The notes beneath the pieces are model-generated. The model ran no database searches. It saw only the letters and a list, made by a program, of their open reading frames with translations, and was not told the origin of the DNA. This document shows, piece by piece, positions 28,679-37,872 of a stretch of 64,000 nucleotides of DNA; the stretch's first letter is position 1; each line of letters opens with the position of its first letter. The position numbers and the translations under genes are program-made. Source of the DNA: an uncultured Pseudomonadota bacterium (GTDB lineage: Bacteria > Pseudomonadota > Gammaproteobacteria > Steroidobacterales > Steroidobacteraceae); contig CAISEB010000046.1 of assembly GCA_903884235.1 (NCBI GenBank), positions 1 to 64,000 on the forward strand, given 5' to 3'.

Positions 28679-28707
28679 ATTCTGGAAGGATCCGGCTTTC
28701 CTGTCAA
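28679..28707 (-). promoter_or_regulatory. Promoter of the tRNA-Ala/tRNA-Glu pair
   Basis: Perfect TTGACA (28702-28707), a 17-bp spacer, and CAGAAT (28679-28684) on the minus strand. Transcription would start near 28672, ten bases before tRNA-Ala. The -35 overlaps the gltX stop codon at 28704-28706. The GC-rich discriminator (CCGCGG) is typical of stringently controlled stable RNA. Confidence 0.75.
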
Positions 28708-30101
28708 CTCCCCGCGTGCTGAATTGCGCGATCGAGGCGCCGGAGCACGGTCCCGGCGCCCAGGATCGCGAGCGTGGCGTCGATCGGCGGCGACACGCCG
28801 CCGCCAGACACCGCGACCCGGAGCGGCTGCGCGACCTTGCCGAGCCCGACCCCGAGCGTCGCGGCCAGGCCCTTCAGCGCCTCGTCGATCCGCGCCGGCG
28901 TGAACTCGGCGCCGAGCGCCACGAGCGCGGCGCGCGCGGCGAGAAGCGCCGGCAACGCGTCGGCGTTCAGGTTCTTGGCCGCGGCCTTCGGCTCGTACTC
29001 GGTGGGGTCCGCGAAGAAGAACCGGCTGCCCTCCGCCATCTCGGCCAGCGTCCGCGAGCGCTCCTTGAGCGCGTCGGCGATCGCCGCGAGGTCGATGCCG
29101 GCGGGGTCGATGCCGCGGCTCGCCAGCTGCTCGGCGAGCAGCGGCGCGAGCGCGCTGCCGGGCAGCTTCATCATGTGCTGCTGGTTCGTCCACGCGAGCT
29201 TGTCGAGGTTGAGCGCCGAGGCACTCTTGTTGACCGCATCGAGGTCGAACAGCCGCGTCAGCTCCTCGAGCGAGAACAGTTCCTGGTCGCCATGCGACCA
29301 GCCGAGGCGACCGAGGTAGTTGAGGAGCGCCGCCGGCAGGTAGCCGTCGTTACGGTACTCGAGCACGCTGACCGCGCCATGGCGCTTGGAGAGCTTCGTG
29401 CCATCGGGACCGAGGATCATCGGCAGGTGCGCATACACGGGCGGCGTCGCGCCCATCGCACGCAGCATGTTGATCTGGCGCGGCGTGTTGTTGATGTGGT
29501 CGTCGCCGCGGATGACATGGGTGATGCCCATGTCCCAGTCGTCGACCGCCACGCAGAAGTTGTAGGTCGGGTTGCCGTCGGAGCGCAGGATGATCAGGTC
29601 GTCGAGTTCCTGGCTCTGGAACACGATCGGCCCGTGGACGATGTCGTTGACGACGACCTGGCCCTCGTCGGGATTGCGGAAGCGCACCACGGGCGTGACG
29701 CCCGGGACCGGCGTCGTGCGATGCCGGCAGCGGCCGTCGTAGCGCGGCTTCTCCTTGCGCGCCATCTGCCCCGCACGCATCTCGTCGAGCTCTTCCTTCG
29801 AGCAGTAGCAGTGGTAGCCGTGCCCCGACTCGAGGAACTGGTTGATGACCTCGCGGTACCGGTCGTAGCGCTTGGTCTGGTAGAACGGGCCCTCGTCCGC
29901 GTCGAGCCCGAGCCACTTCATGCCATCGAGGATTGCCTCGATCGCGGCGTCCGTCGACCGCTCGCGGTCGGTGTCCTCGATGCGCAGGATGAACGTGCCG
30001 CCATGCCGCCGGGCGTACAGCCAGGAGAAGAGTGCGGTGCGCACGCCGCCGATGTGCAGCATGCCGGTGGGGCTCGGGGCAAAACGGGTCCGGACGGTCA
30101 C
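28704..30101 (-). CDS. gltX: Glutamyl-tRNA synthetase
   Basis: 465 residues (E. coli has 471). Charges tRNA-Glu. Seen: class I motifs FAPSPTGMLHIGG and KLSKRHG, the zinc-binding set CYC near residue 100 with CRH about 25 residues later, and the YNFCVAVDDWDMGITHVIRG active-site stretch. Start is the GTG at 30101: it gives the family N-terminus VRTRFAPSP, and the sequence upstream has no family similarity. GGGA sits nine bases upstream. The gene runs toward tRNA-Ala and tRNA-Glu, whose promoter overlaps its stop codon. Confidence 0.97.
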   Translation of the reverse strand: MTVRTRFAPSPTGMLHIGGVRTALFSWLYARRHGGTFILRIEDTDRERSTDAAIEAILDGMKWLGLDADEGPFYQTKRYDRYREVINQFLESGHGYHCYCSKEELDEMRAGQMARKEKPRYDGRCRHRTTPVPGVTPVVRFRNPDEGQVVVNDIVHGPIVFQSQELDDLIILRSDGNPTYNFCVAVDDWDMGITHVIRGDDHINNTPRQINMLRAMGATPPVYAHLPMILGPDGTKLSKRHGAVSVLEYRNDGYLPAALLNYLGRLGWSHGDQELFSLEELTRLFDLDAVNKSASALNLDKLAWTNQQHMMKLPGSALAPLLAEQLASRGIDPAGIDLAAIADALKERSRTLAEMAEGSRFFFADPTEYEPKAAAKNLNADALPALLAARAALVALGAEFTPARIDEALKGLAATLGVGLGKVAQPLRVAVSGGGVSPPIDATLAILGAGTVLRRLDRAIQHAGS

Positions 30102-30195
30102 GCGGGTGTTCCCATTGGATTGGAAGGCGCGGAACTCTAGCAGACCGACGGGCGGCCTTGAGGGCCGGGACCGGATGGTTCCGGCCTCAGGCGGA

Positions 30196-30224
30196 TTGAA
30201 TGCCGGGCCCGCTCCCACTACACT
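30196..30224 (+). promoter_or_regulatory. tRNA-Val promoter
   Basis: TTGAAT (30196-30201), 17-bp spacer, TACACT (30219-30224). Start predicted near 30231, 14 bases before the tRNA. The discriminator TCCGGCC is GC-rich, as in stringently controlled RNA genes. Confidence 0.65.
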
Positions 30225-30244
30225 TCCGGCCCGAATCGCTCGGT

Positions 30245-30319
30245 GGGCGGTTAGCTCAGCGGTAGAGCACTGCTTTCACACGGCAGGGGTCACAGGTTCA
30301 AGCCCTGTACCGCCCACCA
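30245..30319 (+). tRNA. tRNA-Val (CAC)
   Basis: 75 nt including encoded CCA. Acceptor GGGCGGT pairing with ACCGCCC, D-arm GCTCAGCGGTAGAGC, anticodon stem CTGCT/GGCAG with loop TTCACAC (anticodon CAC, reading GUG), T-arm ACAGGTTCAAGCCCTGT. Followed by an AT-rich tract (30320-30355). No duplicated 3' end is visible nearby, so it is not evidently used as an integration site. Confidence 0.95.
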
Positions 30320-30369
30320 CTTATATAATAAAAACAAGCGATTAGATAAGATCTCCAGAGTGGGCCTAA

Positions 30370-30392
30370 CTGACGCACGATGCGCGCGTCAG
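30370..30392. terminator. Hairpin between tRNA-Val and the ABC exporter operon
   Basis: Seven-base perfect stem CTGACGC/GCGTCAG with a nine-base loop, between convergent transcription units. No T tract; a bidirectional RNA end is possible. Confidence 0.3.
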
Positions 30393-30432
30393 CCATCGCG
30401 GCACCGGACCCGCCGAGGTGCAAGGCCTCGCG

Positions 30433-31398
30433 CTAGTGCGGCGCCGCGGTCGCCGGTGCGGGCGTCGGCGTCGGCTCCGGATGGGCGCCCTTCTTCAGGA
30501 ACTTCACCATCACGCGCTGGCCGATCAGGTACGGCGTGTCCGTCGCCGACACCACGACCTCGACCACCCTCTCGTCGGTGGCCTCGGTGCCCTTGTCCGA
30601 CTTGAGCTTGCGCAGCCCGAAGGTCGCCGCGATCCTGAGCACCTTGCCCGTCGCGACTTGGGTCGGATCGGCCTCCGGGATGATCTGCGCATCCTGCCCA
30701 ACGAACACGCTCGGCAGCGCGCTCTCGATGATCTCCGCACGGATGATGTGTGGTACGGCCGGTTCCAGGTCGAACATGTCGGACACGTTGAGCGTGGAGG
30801 CACCCGCTCCCGGGTTCGCGTAGCGGCGGATGATCTTGCCGTCCATCGGCGCGCGGATGATCGTCAGGTCCTCGCTGTAGCGCGCCTGCGCGAGCTGCGC
30901 GCGCGCGGTGGCGAGGCTCGCCTGCTGCACGCCGCGCTGCGCCTCGGCGGTCGCGAGCGTGTCGCGCGCCTGGTCGAGCTGCTGCTTCGAGACGAGGTTC
31001 GAGGCGACGAGGCCCTGCAGCCGTTCCAGCTCGCGTCGCCCGGTGGCGATGGCGATCTCCGTCAGCGCGAGCTGCCGGTCGGCCTGGCCGACGGCCGCCT
31101 GCGCACTCGCCACCGCGAGCCGCGGCTCCTCGTCCTCCTGCCGGGCGAGCACCTGGCCCCGGTGCACCACGTCCCCTTCCTGCACCAGGACCTCGCGGAT
31201 GATCCCGGGCCGTCGCGCGGCAATCTCGACGATACCGCCCTCGACGTCGACCTTGCCATTGGAAATCGTCGCATAGGGCGACGGCGCGGCGCTCGATGCT
31301 GCCTTCTGCTCCGCCTTGCCAGGCCCGCAGGCCGCGATGCAAAGGCATGCCAGGACGGCGGCCGCCAACTGGCCACGTCGGACAAGGATCGGATTCAT
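30433..31398 (-). CDS. HlyD-family periplasmic adaptor lipoprotein of an ABC exporter
   Basis: 321 residues. Signal peptide with lipobox CIAAC (Cys24), a biotinyl-lipoyl half-motif (GIIREVLVQEGDVVHRGQVL), a coiled-coil hairpin (about 100-180, rich in Ala, Gln and Leu), then the second lipoyl half with DGKIIRRYANPGAG and the beta-barrel. The C-terminal tail is Pro/Ala/Thr-rich. It should link an inner-membrane exporter to the periplasm. Its ATG overlaps the ATPase gene end by four bases, so it is the third gene of an exporter operon. No outer-membrane channel is encoded nearby. Confidence 0.9.
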   Translation of the reverse strand: MNPILVRRGQLAAAVLACLCIAACGPGKAEQKAASSAAPSPYATISNGKVDVEGGIVEIAARRPGIIREVLVQEGDVVHRGQVLARQEDEEPRLAVASAQAAVGQADRQLALTEIAIATGRRELERLQGLVASNLVSKQQLDQARDTLATAEAQRGVQQASLATARAQLAQARYSEDLTIIRAPMDGKIIRRYANPGAGASTLNVSDMFDLEPAVPHIIRAEIIESALPSVFVGQDAQIIPEADPTQVATGKVLRIAATFGLRKLKSDKGTEATDERVVEVVVSATDTPYLIGQRVMVKFLKKGAHPEPTPTPAPATAAPH

Positions 31399-32132
31399 GC
31401 GCAACTCCCGGTTCGCCCCGCGCCCTCGTAGGCGGGCGGCGGATTCACCATGCGATCGTCGAGGATCCTGCCGTCTTCCATGTGGATGACGCGGTCGGCG
31501 TGTGCTTCGAGGCGTGGATCGTGGGTCACGACGACGATGGCAGCGCCGCGCTCGACCGCCGCGCGATGCAGCAGCTGGATCACGACCTGGCCGTTCGTCG
31601 AGTCGAGCGCCGAGGTCGGCTCGTCGGCGAAGATCAGCGACGGCGCCTTGGCGAGCGCGCGGGCGATCGCGACGCGCTGCTTCTCGCCGCCGGAGAGCTC
31701 CGACGGCTTCTGGTGGAGGCGCTGGCCGAGCCCGACCTCTTCGAGCGCCGCCCTCGCCCGCATGCGGGACTCGGCCCGCGACACGCCGCAGTACTTCAGG
31801 ACCTGCTCGACCTGCTCGGTCGCATCGAGCGACGGGAACAGGTTGAACCCCTGGAAGATGAAGCCGCAGTGATCGAGGCGGAACCGGTCCACCGCCCCGG
31901 CCTTGCGCTGCCAGAGGTTCTCGCCGAGCGCGACGACCTCGCCCTCGTCGGGCCGCAGCAACCCGGACAGCGCCGCGATCAGCGTCGACTTGCCGGAGCC
32001 GGACGGCCCCATGACCATGGTCACCTGCCCGTGGTACGCGTCGAAGTCGACGCCCTTGAGCACGACCTCGCGGGTCTTGCCGATGCGATAGGCCTTGCTG
32101 AGCCCCCGCGCCTCGATCGCGAGCCGGCTCAT
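31395..32132 (-). CDS. ABC transporter ATP-binding protein (MacB/LolD/DevA type)
   Basis: 245 residues. Seen: Walker A GPSGSGKST (42-50), Q-loop GFIFQGFNLFP, signature LSGGEKQR, Walker B LIFADEPTSALD and H-loop VVVTHD. This subfamily powers extracytoplasmic export or lipoprotein extraction with an FtsX-like permease. It overlaps both the permease upstream and the adaptor downstream by four bases, so the three proteins are made in fixed ratio. The substrate cannot be read from the sequence. Confidence 0.95.
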   Translation of the reverse strand: MSRLAIEARGLSKAYRIGKTREVVLKGVDFDAYHGQVTMVMGPSGSGKSTLIAALSGLLRPDEGEVVALGENLWQRKAGAVDRFRLDHCGFIFQGFNLFPSLDATEQVEQVLKYCGVSRAESRMRARAALEEVGLGQRLHQKPSELSGGEKQRVAIARALAKAPSLIFADEPTSALDSTNGQVVIQLLHRAAVERGAAIVVVTHDPRLEAHADRVIHMEDGRILDDRMVNPPPAYEGAGRTGSCA

Positions 32133-33268
32133 CGCAGCAGGTCCGCCGGCTGGCTCTTCTTGAGCACGCCGAGCGACAGGATCCCGGACAGCACGGCCAC
32201 GAGGAACAGCGTCGTCGCGACCGGCACGACGACGAACAGCGGAAAATCCAGTGGCACGTCGAAGGCCCGGGCAAGCGCCCACACGCCGCCGGTGAGCACC
32301 GTCGTCATCGCGAGCCCGGCGATGCCGACCCAGGCACTCAGTTCCATGACGATGAGCCTGAGGCTGTTCATGGACACGCCGAGCGCGCGCAGGCTCGCGA
32401 ACTCGCGGATGTTGGCGAGCAGCGCGCCCTGCAGCGTCTGCCACGTGATCACGATGCCGATGAACGCGCCAACGACGACCGCGAAGCCGAGGAACATCAC
32501 GATGCCACCCTCGTGCAGCAGCGACTTCTGGCTGGCTTCGGACAGGGCGTCGCGCGTCCAGGCGCGGTACTGGCCGTGTCCCATCTCGTTGAGCTCGTCT
32601 GCCACGCGCTTCGCCTGGCTCGGGTCGCGCAGCTTGACCACCAGCGTTCCCACGCGCGGCCCGTCGTTGTACTGGTGCAGGAGCTTGGCCGTCTGCGCCG
32701 ACACGAACGAAAGCGGATTGAACGTGTTCGGGTAACCGGTGGTGACGCCCCGCACCCAGACCGTGTAGCCGTTCATCTTGGCCTTGTCGCCGACCTGCAC
32801 GCCGAGCTTGCCGAGGCTCGAGCGGTCGACGACGACCGCAAACGGCTCCTGCAGCGCGAGGATCAGCTCGTCCGAGAAGTCGCTCGGCATCGTCACGGCG
32901 CCCTTGGCCGGGTCGACGATGATCAGCTGCACGCCACTGTCCTTGGCGGACTGTCCCTCGCTCGGGAAGTTCGACCAGCCCGTGAAGCCGATGTTGAGCG
33001 CCTGCACCTCGAGCACGTCGGGGTTCTGGTAGATCTCCGGGATCAGCCGGCGCGGCTGGCCATTGCCGGTGTCGAACAGGCTGTCGGACTGCGGCGGCAA
33101 TACCATGACATCGGCCGGGGACCGGTCCACGGTCGCCGTGAACGACTTGCTCATGCCCATGAACAGGCCGCTCATCGCCAGGACGAGCAGGCCCGCGACC
33201 GCCAGCGCGACCACGGCCGCGAGGTAGCGGCGCCACTCGTACAGGAGCGTGGACAGAGCGAGCGACAA
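32129..33268 (-). CDS. FtsX/DevC-type ABC transporter permease
   Basis: About 379 residues. One N-terminal membrane helix (AAVVALAVAGLLVLAMSGLF), a large periplasmic domain (about 45-255), then three helices near the C-terminus including the FtsX core (IREFASLRALGVSMNSLRLI). This four-helix layout with a periplasmic domain matches DevC/MacB permeases. The start appears to be TTG at 33268, with GGGGGA eight bases upstream; another TTG at 33304 would add 12 residues. The stop overlaps the ATPase start. With the ATPase and HlyD-type adaptor it forms a DevABC-like exporter. Confidence 0.88.
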   Translation of the reverse strand: MSLALSTLLYEWRRYLAAVVALAVAGLLVLAMSGLFMGMSKSFTATVDRSPADVMVLPPQSDSLFDTGNGQPRRLIPEIYQNPDVLEVQALNIGFTGWSNFPSEGQSAKDSGVQLIIVDPAKGAVTMPSDFSDELILALQEPFAVVVDRSSLGKLGVQVGDKAKMNGYTVWVRGVTTGYPNTFNPLSFVSAQTAKLLHQYNDGPRVGTLVVKLRDPSQAKRVADELNEMGHGQYRAWTRDALSEASQKSLLHEGGIVMFLGFAVVVGAFIGIVITWQTLQGALLANIREFASLRALGVSMNSLRLIVMELSAWVGIAGLAMTTVLTGGVWALARAFDVPLDFPLFVVVPVATTLFLVAVLSGILSLGVLKKSQPADLLR

Positions 33269-33721
33269 AGTGCGGATCCCCCGTGGCCCATCCTGGGCTG
33301 GCAAGGACGAATCCGGGGCCCTGCCCGATTCCCCGAGCGCCCCGGATGCGAAGGCTCCAGCTTATGCGATCGCGACGCCCCGGACGCAGTCCGGTCATCG
33401 CAGCCGGCACTCGCCCCGTCGCGCCCGCGCCCTGGACGACGGCCGCGGTCGCGCCGCAGGTTAGCCATCGGCACTGGGTCAACCGACTGGCGGCCCGCCG
33501 GGCCGGGACGCCGGGGACGGTGGACCGCAAGTACGTATTCACGACGGCTCGCCACGGGTGTCTAACGTGGACTGCGACGGGCCGAATGTTCGACACGGAC
33601 CGCCGCCCGTGGCCCTCGCGCGACGGCCGCCCGACACCCGAGGCGCGCGGCGCGCTAGGATCAAGCCCTACAGCAACGGCGGGGACGCCGGCCCCCGCGC
33701 ACACTCCGACGACAGCGAAGC

Positions 33722-34789
33722 ATGGCGACCACACAACCCACCCCCGGCGACACGCCAGCAGTGCTGCGCCAGCCGCACTTCCCGTCCCTCGACGGGTTTC
33801 GCGCCATTGCCATCCTCGCCGTGGTGCTCTCGCACGTCCTCTACGAGAACCAGTCGATCTTCGTGCGCCGGACCGGCGCCTGGGGAGTCAACCTCTTCTT
33901 CGTGCTCAGCGGCTTCCTGATCACGACGCTGCTGATGCGCGAGCGCATGAAGTACGGGCGGATCTCGTTCCGCCTGTTCTACCTGCGCCGGACCCTGCGG
34001 ATCATCCCGGCCGCGCTGCTGTTCCTGGTCGTCATGGCCATCCTGAACCCGATCTATGGACTCGGCATCAGCGGCCTCGGGTTCCTCAAGGCCGGGCTGT
34101 ACCTCCAGAACCTGCCCTTGCCGGTGCCGGGCAACCAGTGGTACCTCGCCCACTTCTGGTCGCTGTCGGTCGAGGAGCAGTACTACCTGATCGCGCCGGC
34201 CCTGCTGTCGATCGGCTTCCTCGCGTTCCGGCGCTTCGCGCTCGCGGTGATCGTGGCGGCGCACCTCGTGATCTACGCGATCTACCACGGCCACGGCGCA
34301 TCGGTGGCGCTCACGTACGTGGACGCGATCATCAAGCCGATCGTGCCGCTGACCCTCGGATCGCTGGCCGCCGAACTGACGATGCATGGCGTGCTGCGCA
34401 TCCGGCCGCTCGGCTCGCTCGCCAGCCTCGCCGTGCTGGTGATGTCCTACCTCGTCTTCTGCGGCATTCCGCCGTTCATCCCGAAGCTTTTCGTCGGCAC
34501 GGTCTCATCGCTGCTGCTGGCGTGGCTCGTGCTGTCGTCGATCCACCGCACCGACGACGCGTTCTTCAGGCTGCTGAACGCACCTGCCATGACCCAGCTC
34601 GGAGTCTGGTCGTACAGCATCTACATCTGGCAGCAGGCGTTCACCCACAACGGGTTCCTGGTCACGACCTCCTCGGAGCCGCTGACCGAGGCGATCAACC
34701 TCGCGCTGCTGCTCGCCGTCGCGGTGCTCTCGTACCGGTACTTCGAGCAGTACTTCCTGCGCCTGAAGGACCGCTTCACCCGCGGATAG
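33722..34789 (+). CDS. Acyltransferase 3 family membrane protein
   Basis: 355 residues with about ten hydrophobic helices. Seen: the FPSLDGFRAIAILAVVLSHV opening with the catalytic-type His, NLFFVLSGFLITTLL, and FRLFYLRRTLRIIPA with the conserved Arg residues. These enzymes acylate sugars of O-antigen, peptidoglycan or secreted glycans from the inner membrane. It starts a plus-strand pair with the DUF885 gene 86 bp downstream. A TAGGAT box lies about 65 bases upstream. The substrate is unknown; the polysaccharide genes at 54-58 kb may be relevant. Confidence 0.9.
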   Translation: MATTQPTPGDTPAVLRQPHFPSLDGFRAIAILAVVLSHVLYENQSIFVRRTGAWGVNLFFVLSGFLITTLLMRERMKYGRISFRLFYLRRTLRIIPAALLFLVVMAILNPIYGLGISGLGFLKAGLYLQNLPLPVPGNQWYLAHFWSLSVEEQYYLIAPALLSIGFLAFRRFALAVIVAAHLVIYAIYHGHGASVALTYVDAIIKPIVPLTLGSLAAELTMHGVLRIRPLGSLASLAVLVMSYLVFCGIPPFIPKLFVGTVSSLLLAWLVLSSIHRTDDAFFRLLNAPAMTQLGVWSYSIYIWQQAFTHNGFLVTTSSEPLTEAINLALLLAVAVLSYRYFEQYFLRLKDRFTRG

Positions 34790-34875
34790 TCCCGCCGGGC
34801 GAGCATGCGGGCGGCGCGCGCGAATCGGATACCATCCGGTTGCGGTCGCTCCCGACCGATGCCCCCGGGACCACC

Positions 34876-36624
34876 ATGACCCTGCGCTCGACCCTGCTCG
34901 GATTCGCCCTGCTACTCGCCCTTGGCGGTTGCGTCACCCTGCCGCGCAGCGGCGCCGATGCACGCTTCCACGCGATCTACACCGAGGAGTGGGCCTGGCG
35001 CCAGGCGGAGTTCGCCGCAGGCAACGAGACCAAGGGCGGCGTCGAGGACCACCTGCCGCGGGTCGATCCCGAAGCACAGCTCGCGCGACTGCATCACTGG
35101 CAGGAGGTGCGCCGGGCGCTCGCGACGATCCGCCGGGACGACCTGTCGCCGACCGAGCAGGTGAACTTCGATGTCTACGTCCCGCAGATCGAGGTGCTCA
35201 TCGCGAGCCAGGCATTCCGCGACTACGAGATGCCGGCGAACTCGGACTCGGCATTCTGGACGGATCTCGGCTACACGGCCAGGCGCCCGTTCCGCACGGT
35301 CGACGACTACCGCCACTGGATCGCGCAGATGCGCGACATCCCGCGCTACTTCCAGGAGCAGCAGGCACAGATGCGCGCGGGACTTGCACGCGGCTTCACG
35401 CCGCCCCGCGTGACGCTCGCCGGCCGCGATGCCGCCTTCGACCCGGTGACGGGCGTCGCGGCCGAGCAGACGTTCTTCTACGAGCCCTTCAAGGCGATGC
35501 CCGGCATCGCGGACGCCGACCGCGAGACGCTGCGACGCGAGGCTCGCGCCGCCATCGCCGATGCCGTGCAACCGGCGTACGTGGACCTCGCGCGGTTCTG
35601 GCGCGAGGTCTACGTACCCGGCACCCGCACGACGATCGCCGCGACGGACCTGCCGGACGGCGCCGCGTTCTACCAGTCGAAGATCACCGAATTCACGACG
35701 CTCGAGCGGACCCCGGCCGAGATCCACGCCTTCGGGCTCGCCGAGGTCGAGCGCCTGCACCGGGACATGCTCGTCGCGATGCATGAGTCGGGCTTCGACG
35801 GGACGTTCCCGGAGTTCCTCGCCTTCCTGCGCCGCGATCCGCAGTTCGCGGCCAAGACGCCGGAGGAACTGCTGATGAGGGCGGCCTGGATCGCCAAGCA
35901 GTTCGATGCCAAGGCCTCGACCTACTTCGGCCACCTGCCGCGGGCGCGCTTCGCGATCCGGCCGGTGCCGGACGAGCTCGCGCCGTTCTACACGGCCGGG
36001 CGCGGCGGCCCGGGCGTCTACCTGCTGAACACCTACGACCTGCCGAGCCGGCCGCTCTACAACCTGCCGGCGCTGACGCTGCACGAATCGGCCCCCGGCC
36101 ATGCGTTCCAGATCCCGATGGCGCTCGAGCATGCCGACCAGCCGGCCTTCCGCCAGTGGACGTACATCTCGGCCTATGGCGAGGGCTGGGCTCTCTATTG
36201 CGAGACGCTGGGCGTCGAGATGGGGATGTACCAGACCCCGTACGAGCGCTTCGGGATGCTCGGCTACCAGATCTGGCGCGCGGCGCGCCTCGTCGTCGAC
36301 ACCGGCGTGCATTCGATGGGCTGGAGCCGCGACCGGGCGATCGCCTACCTGCTCGAATACACGGCACTGCCGCCGCACGAAGTGGAGACCGAGGTCGACC
36401 GGTACATCGCCTGGCCCGGCCAGGCGCTGTCCTACTACCTCGGCGAGACCGAGATCCTGAAGGCCCGTGCCCGCGCCGAGACGGCGCTCGGCACGCGCTT
36501 CAACGTGCGTGCGTTCCACGATGCGGTCCTCGAACTCGGCTCCGTGCCGATGCCGGTGCTCGCCGCGCGCATCGACCGCTTCATCGCCGAGGGTGGCAAG
36601 GGTCCGTACCCGACCGAGGAATGA
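34876..36624 (+). CDS. DUF885-family lipoprotein, likely metallopeptidase
   Basis: 582 residues, typical for DUF885. Signal peptide with lipobox ALGGC. Near residue 402 is LHESAPGH, the family's HExxxGH-type metal motif, followed by AYGEGWALYCE, which supplies further ligands; both resemble gluzincin peptidases. QALSYYLGETEI near the end is also conserved. Start 34876 is fixed by the signal peptide. The protein would act in the periplasm or on the outer membrane. The substrate is not known for most members. It converges with the FkbM gene across 288 bp. Confidence 0.9.
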   Translation: MTLRSTLLGFALLLALGGCVTLPRSGADARFHAIYTEEWAWRQAEFAAGNETKGGVEDHLPRVDPEAQLARLHHWQEVRRALATIRRDDLSPTEQVNFDVYVPQIEVLIASQAFRDYEMPANSDSAFWTDLGYTARRPFRTVDDYRHWIAQMRDIPRYFQEQQAQMRAGLARGFTPPRVTLAGRDAAFDPVTGVAAEQTFFYEPFKAMPGIADADRETLRREARAAIADAVQPAYVDLARFWREVYVPGTRTTIAATDLPDGAAFYQSKITEFTTLERTPAEIHAFGLAEVERLHRDMLVAMHESGFDGTFPEFLAFLRRDPQFAAKTPEELLMRAAWIAKQFDAKASTYFGHLPRARFAIRPVPDELAPFYTAGRGGPGVYLLNTYDLPSRPLYNLPALTLHESAPGHAFQIPMALEHADQPAFRQWTYISAYGEGWALYCETLGVEMGMYQTPYERFGMLGYQIWRAARLVVDTGVHSMGWSRDRAIAYLLEYTALPPHEVETEVDRYIAWPGQALSYYLGETEILKARARAETALGTRFNVRAFHDAVLELGSVPMPVLAARIDRFIAEGGKGPYPTEE

Positions 36625-36912
36625 CGGATCGCTCCTCGACGCAGGCCGGTCGCCGCGCGCCGTGGCGCCCGAGACCGGGGGGAGCAGGGCCACGGCGCGC
36701 GGACGACGGGTGCGGTCGTCCAGTGACTCGACCGCAGCTTGCGATGCCGCAAGCGGACTGCGCGACTCTGCGCGCCGATGAATATTGCCCCGCCGGGATG
36801 ACGGATCCGCTGCGCCTGCATGGCGTTCCGGCAGCCGCGGCGGGACCATTCGATGACGGTCGGGCCTCGCCGAGGCCGGCGTGCCGCGACGGCACCAGCG
36901 CCGATGCTGCCA
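36625..36912. other. Intergenic region between convergent genes
   Basis: 288 bp without a credible gene. The only structure I see is a 7-bp hairpin GCTTGCG/CGCAAGC at 36737-36754 with a 4-base loop and no T tract. Confidence 0.5.
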
Positions 36913-37776
36913 TCAGAGGCCGGGCATCGCCTGCGCGAGTGTCCCGCCATGCAGGGCGTCGTGCCGGCTGAGGCACAGGAACGCGACGTCCGGGCTCCCA
37001 TAGAGCAAGGCGAGCACTGCCAGCTTGAGGAGCTGCGCGCCGTCAAGCTCTTCGAGGCGCTGCACGTGCCGGATGAACATGGCGTCGGACCAGATGTGCT
37101 GCGACGCAAAATTCGCGTCGTTGTTCATCACGATCGGCCGGAGCGTGCGACCCGCCAGGCCCAGGAACTTGTGGAACATCAGCGCCTGCCGGTCGAGGAA
37201 GCGACAGACATCACCGAACAACGGCTGGTCCACGTAGTGGGGCACGAATTCCACCTCGCAGACGATCGCCACGGTCCGCGACAGCGCTTCCACGCCGCCC
37301 TCGAACACGTCGAGCTCCGCACCCTGGATATCGATCTTGATGAAATCCACGTCGCCGATCCGCTGGTCGCGCACGAACGCATCGAGGCTGACGGTCCGGA
37401 TCGTGGTCTCGGAGACGAGATAGGCGACCTCGAAGTTCTGGTACAGGCCGATCAGCGGCTCATTCGGGCGATACAGAGAGGCACACATGGGGTGCCGCGT
37501 CAGGTAGAACGGTCGCGCTTCGTCGCGCCGGCCGAGCGCGTTCGGGTAATAGCGCACGCCGGCCGGCGCAGCTGCGTTGAGGTTCGCGCACAGCGCCTCA
37601 TCGACCTCGAAGGCAACGACACAGGACCCGGGGAACAGATCGAGCAACCGGTAGAACGGCTCTCGTTCCCCGCCGAGTGGCACTGCGCCGATCTCGAGCA
37701 GCGTGAACCGCAGGCCAGGGTGGGCCCCGAGCAGCAGGGCGGCAAATTTCCCGAGCGCGTCGGCCATCGGCATCAT
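36913..37776 (-). CDS. FkbM-family methyltransferase
   Basis: 287 residues. SAM-binding features: FTLLEIGAVPLGG (a variant glycine loop), VVAFEVDEALCANLNAA, and the FkbM hallmark FIKIDIQGAELDVFEGG. Members O-methylate sugars or small molecules, often in glycan or natural-product clusters. No glycosyltransferase is adjacent, so its target is unclear. Start uncertain among ATGs at 37776, 37773 and 37767, none with a good ribosome site. It lies downstream of the carboxylesterase on the opposite side of a convergent region. Confidence 0.88.
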   Translation of the reverse strand: MMPMADALGKFAALLLGAHPGLRFTLLEIGAVPLGGEREPFYRLLDLFPGSCVVAFEVDEALCANLNAAAPAGVRYYPNALGRRDEARPFYLTRHPMCASLYRPNEPLIGLYQNFEVAYLVSETTIRTVSLDAFVRDQRIGDVDFIKIDIQGAELDVFEGGVEALSRTVAIVCEVEFVPHYVDQPLFGDVCRFLDRQALMFHKFLGLAGRTLRPIVMNNDANFASQHIWSDAMFIRHVQRLEELDGAQLLKLAVLALLYGSPDVAFLCLSRHDALHGGTLAQAMPGL

Positions 37777-37872
37777 CCACGGGGTCGACGAGCGACCCAG
37801 CGCCGCCCGGCCCGGATGCTAGGACCGATTGTGACGCCCGGACGACCGCAGCCGCCGCCCAGCCGCAATCGA

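Noticed and set aside
30320-30355. AT-rich tract after tRNA-Val as an integration site
   Set aside because: No duplicated tRNA 3' end and no integrase gene are visible nearby.
33283-34875. In-frame extension upstream of the DUF885 gene
   Set aside because: It overlaps the acyltransferase gene in another frame; the signal peptide at 34876 marks the true start.
36737-36754. Hairpin as an intrinsic terminator
   Set aside because: The stem is only 7 bp and no T run follows on either strand.
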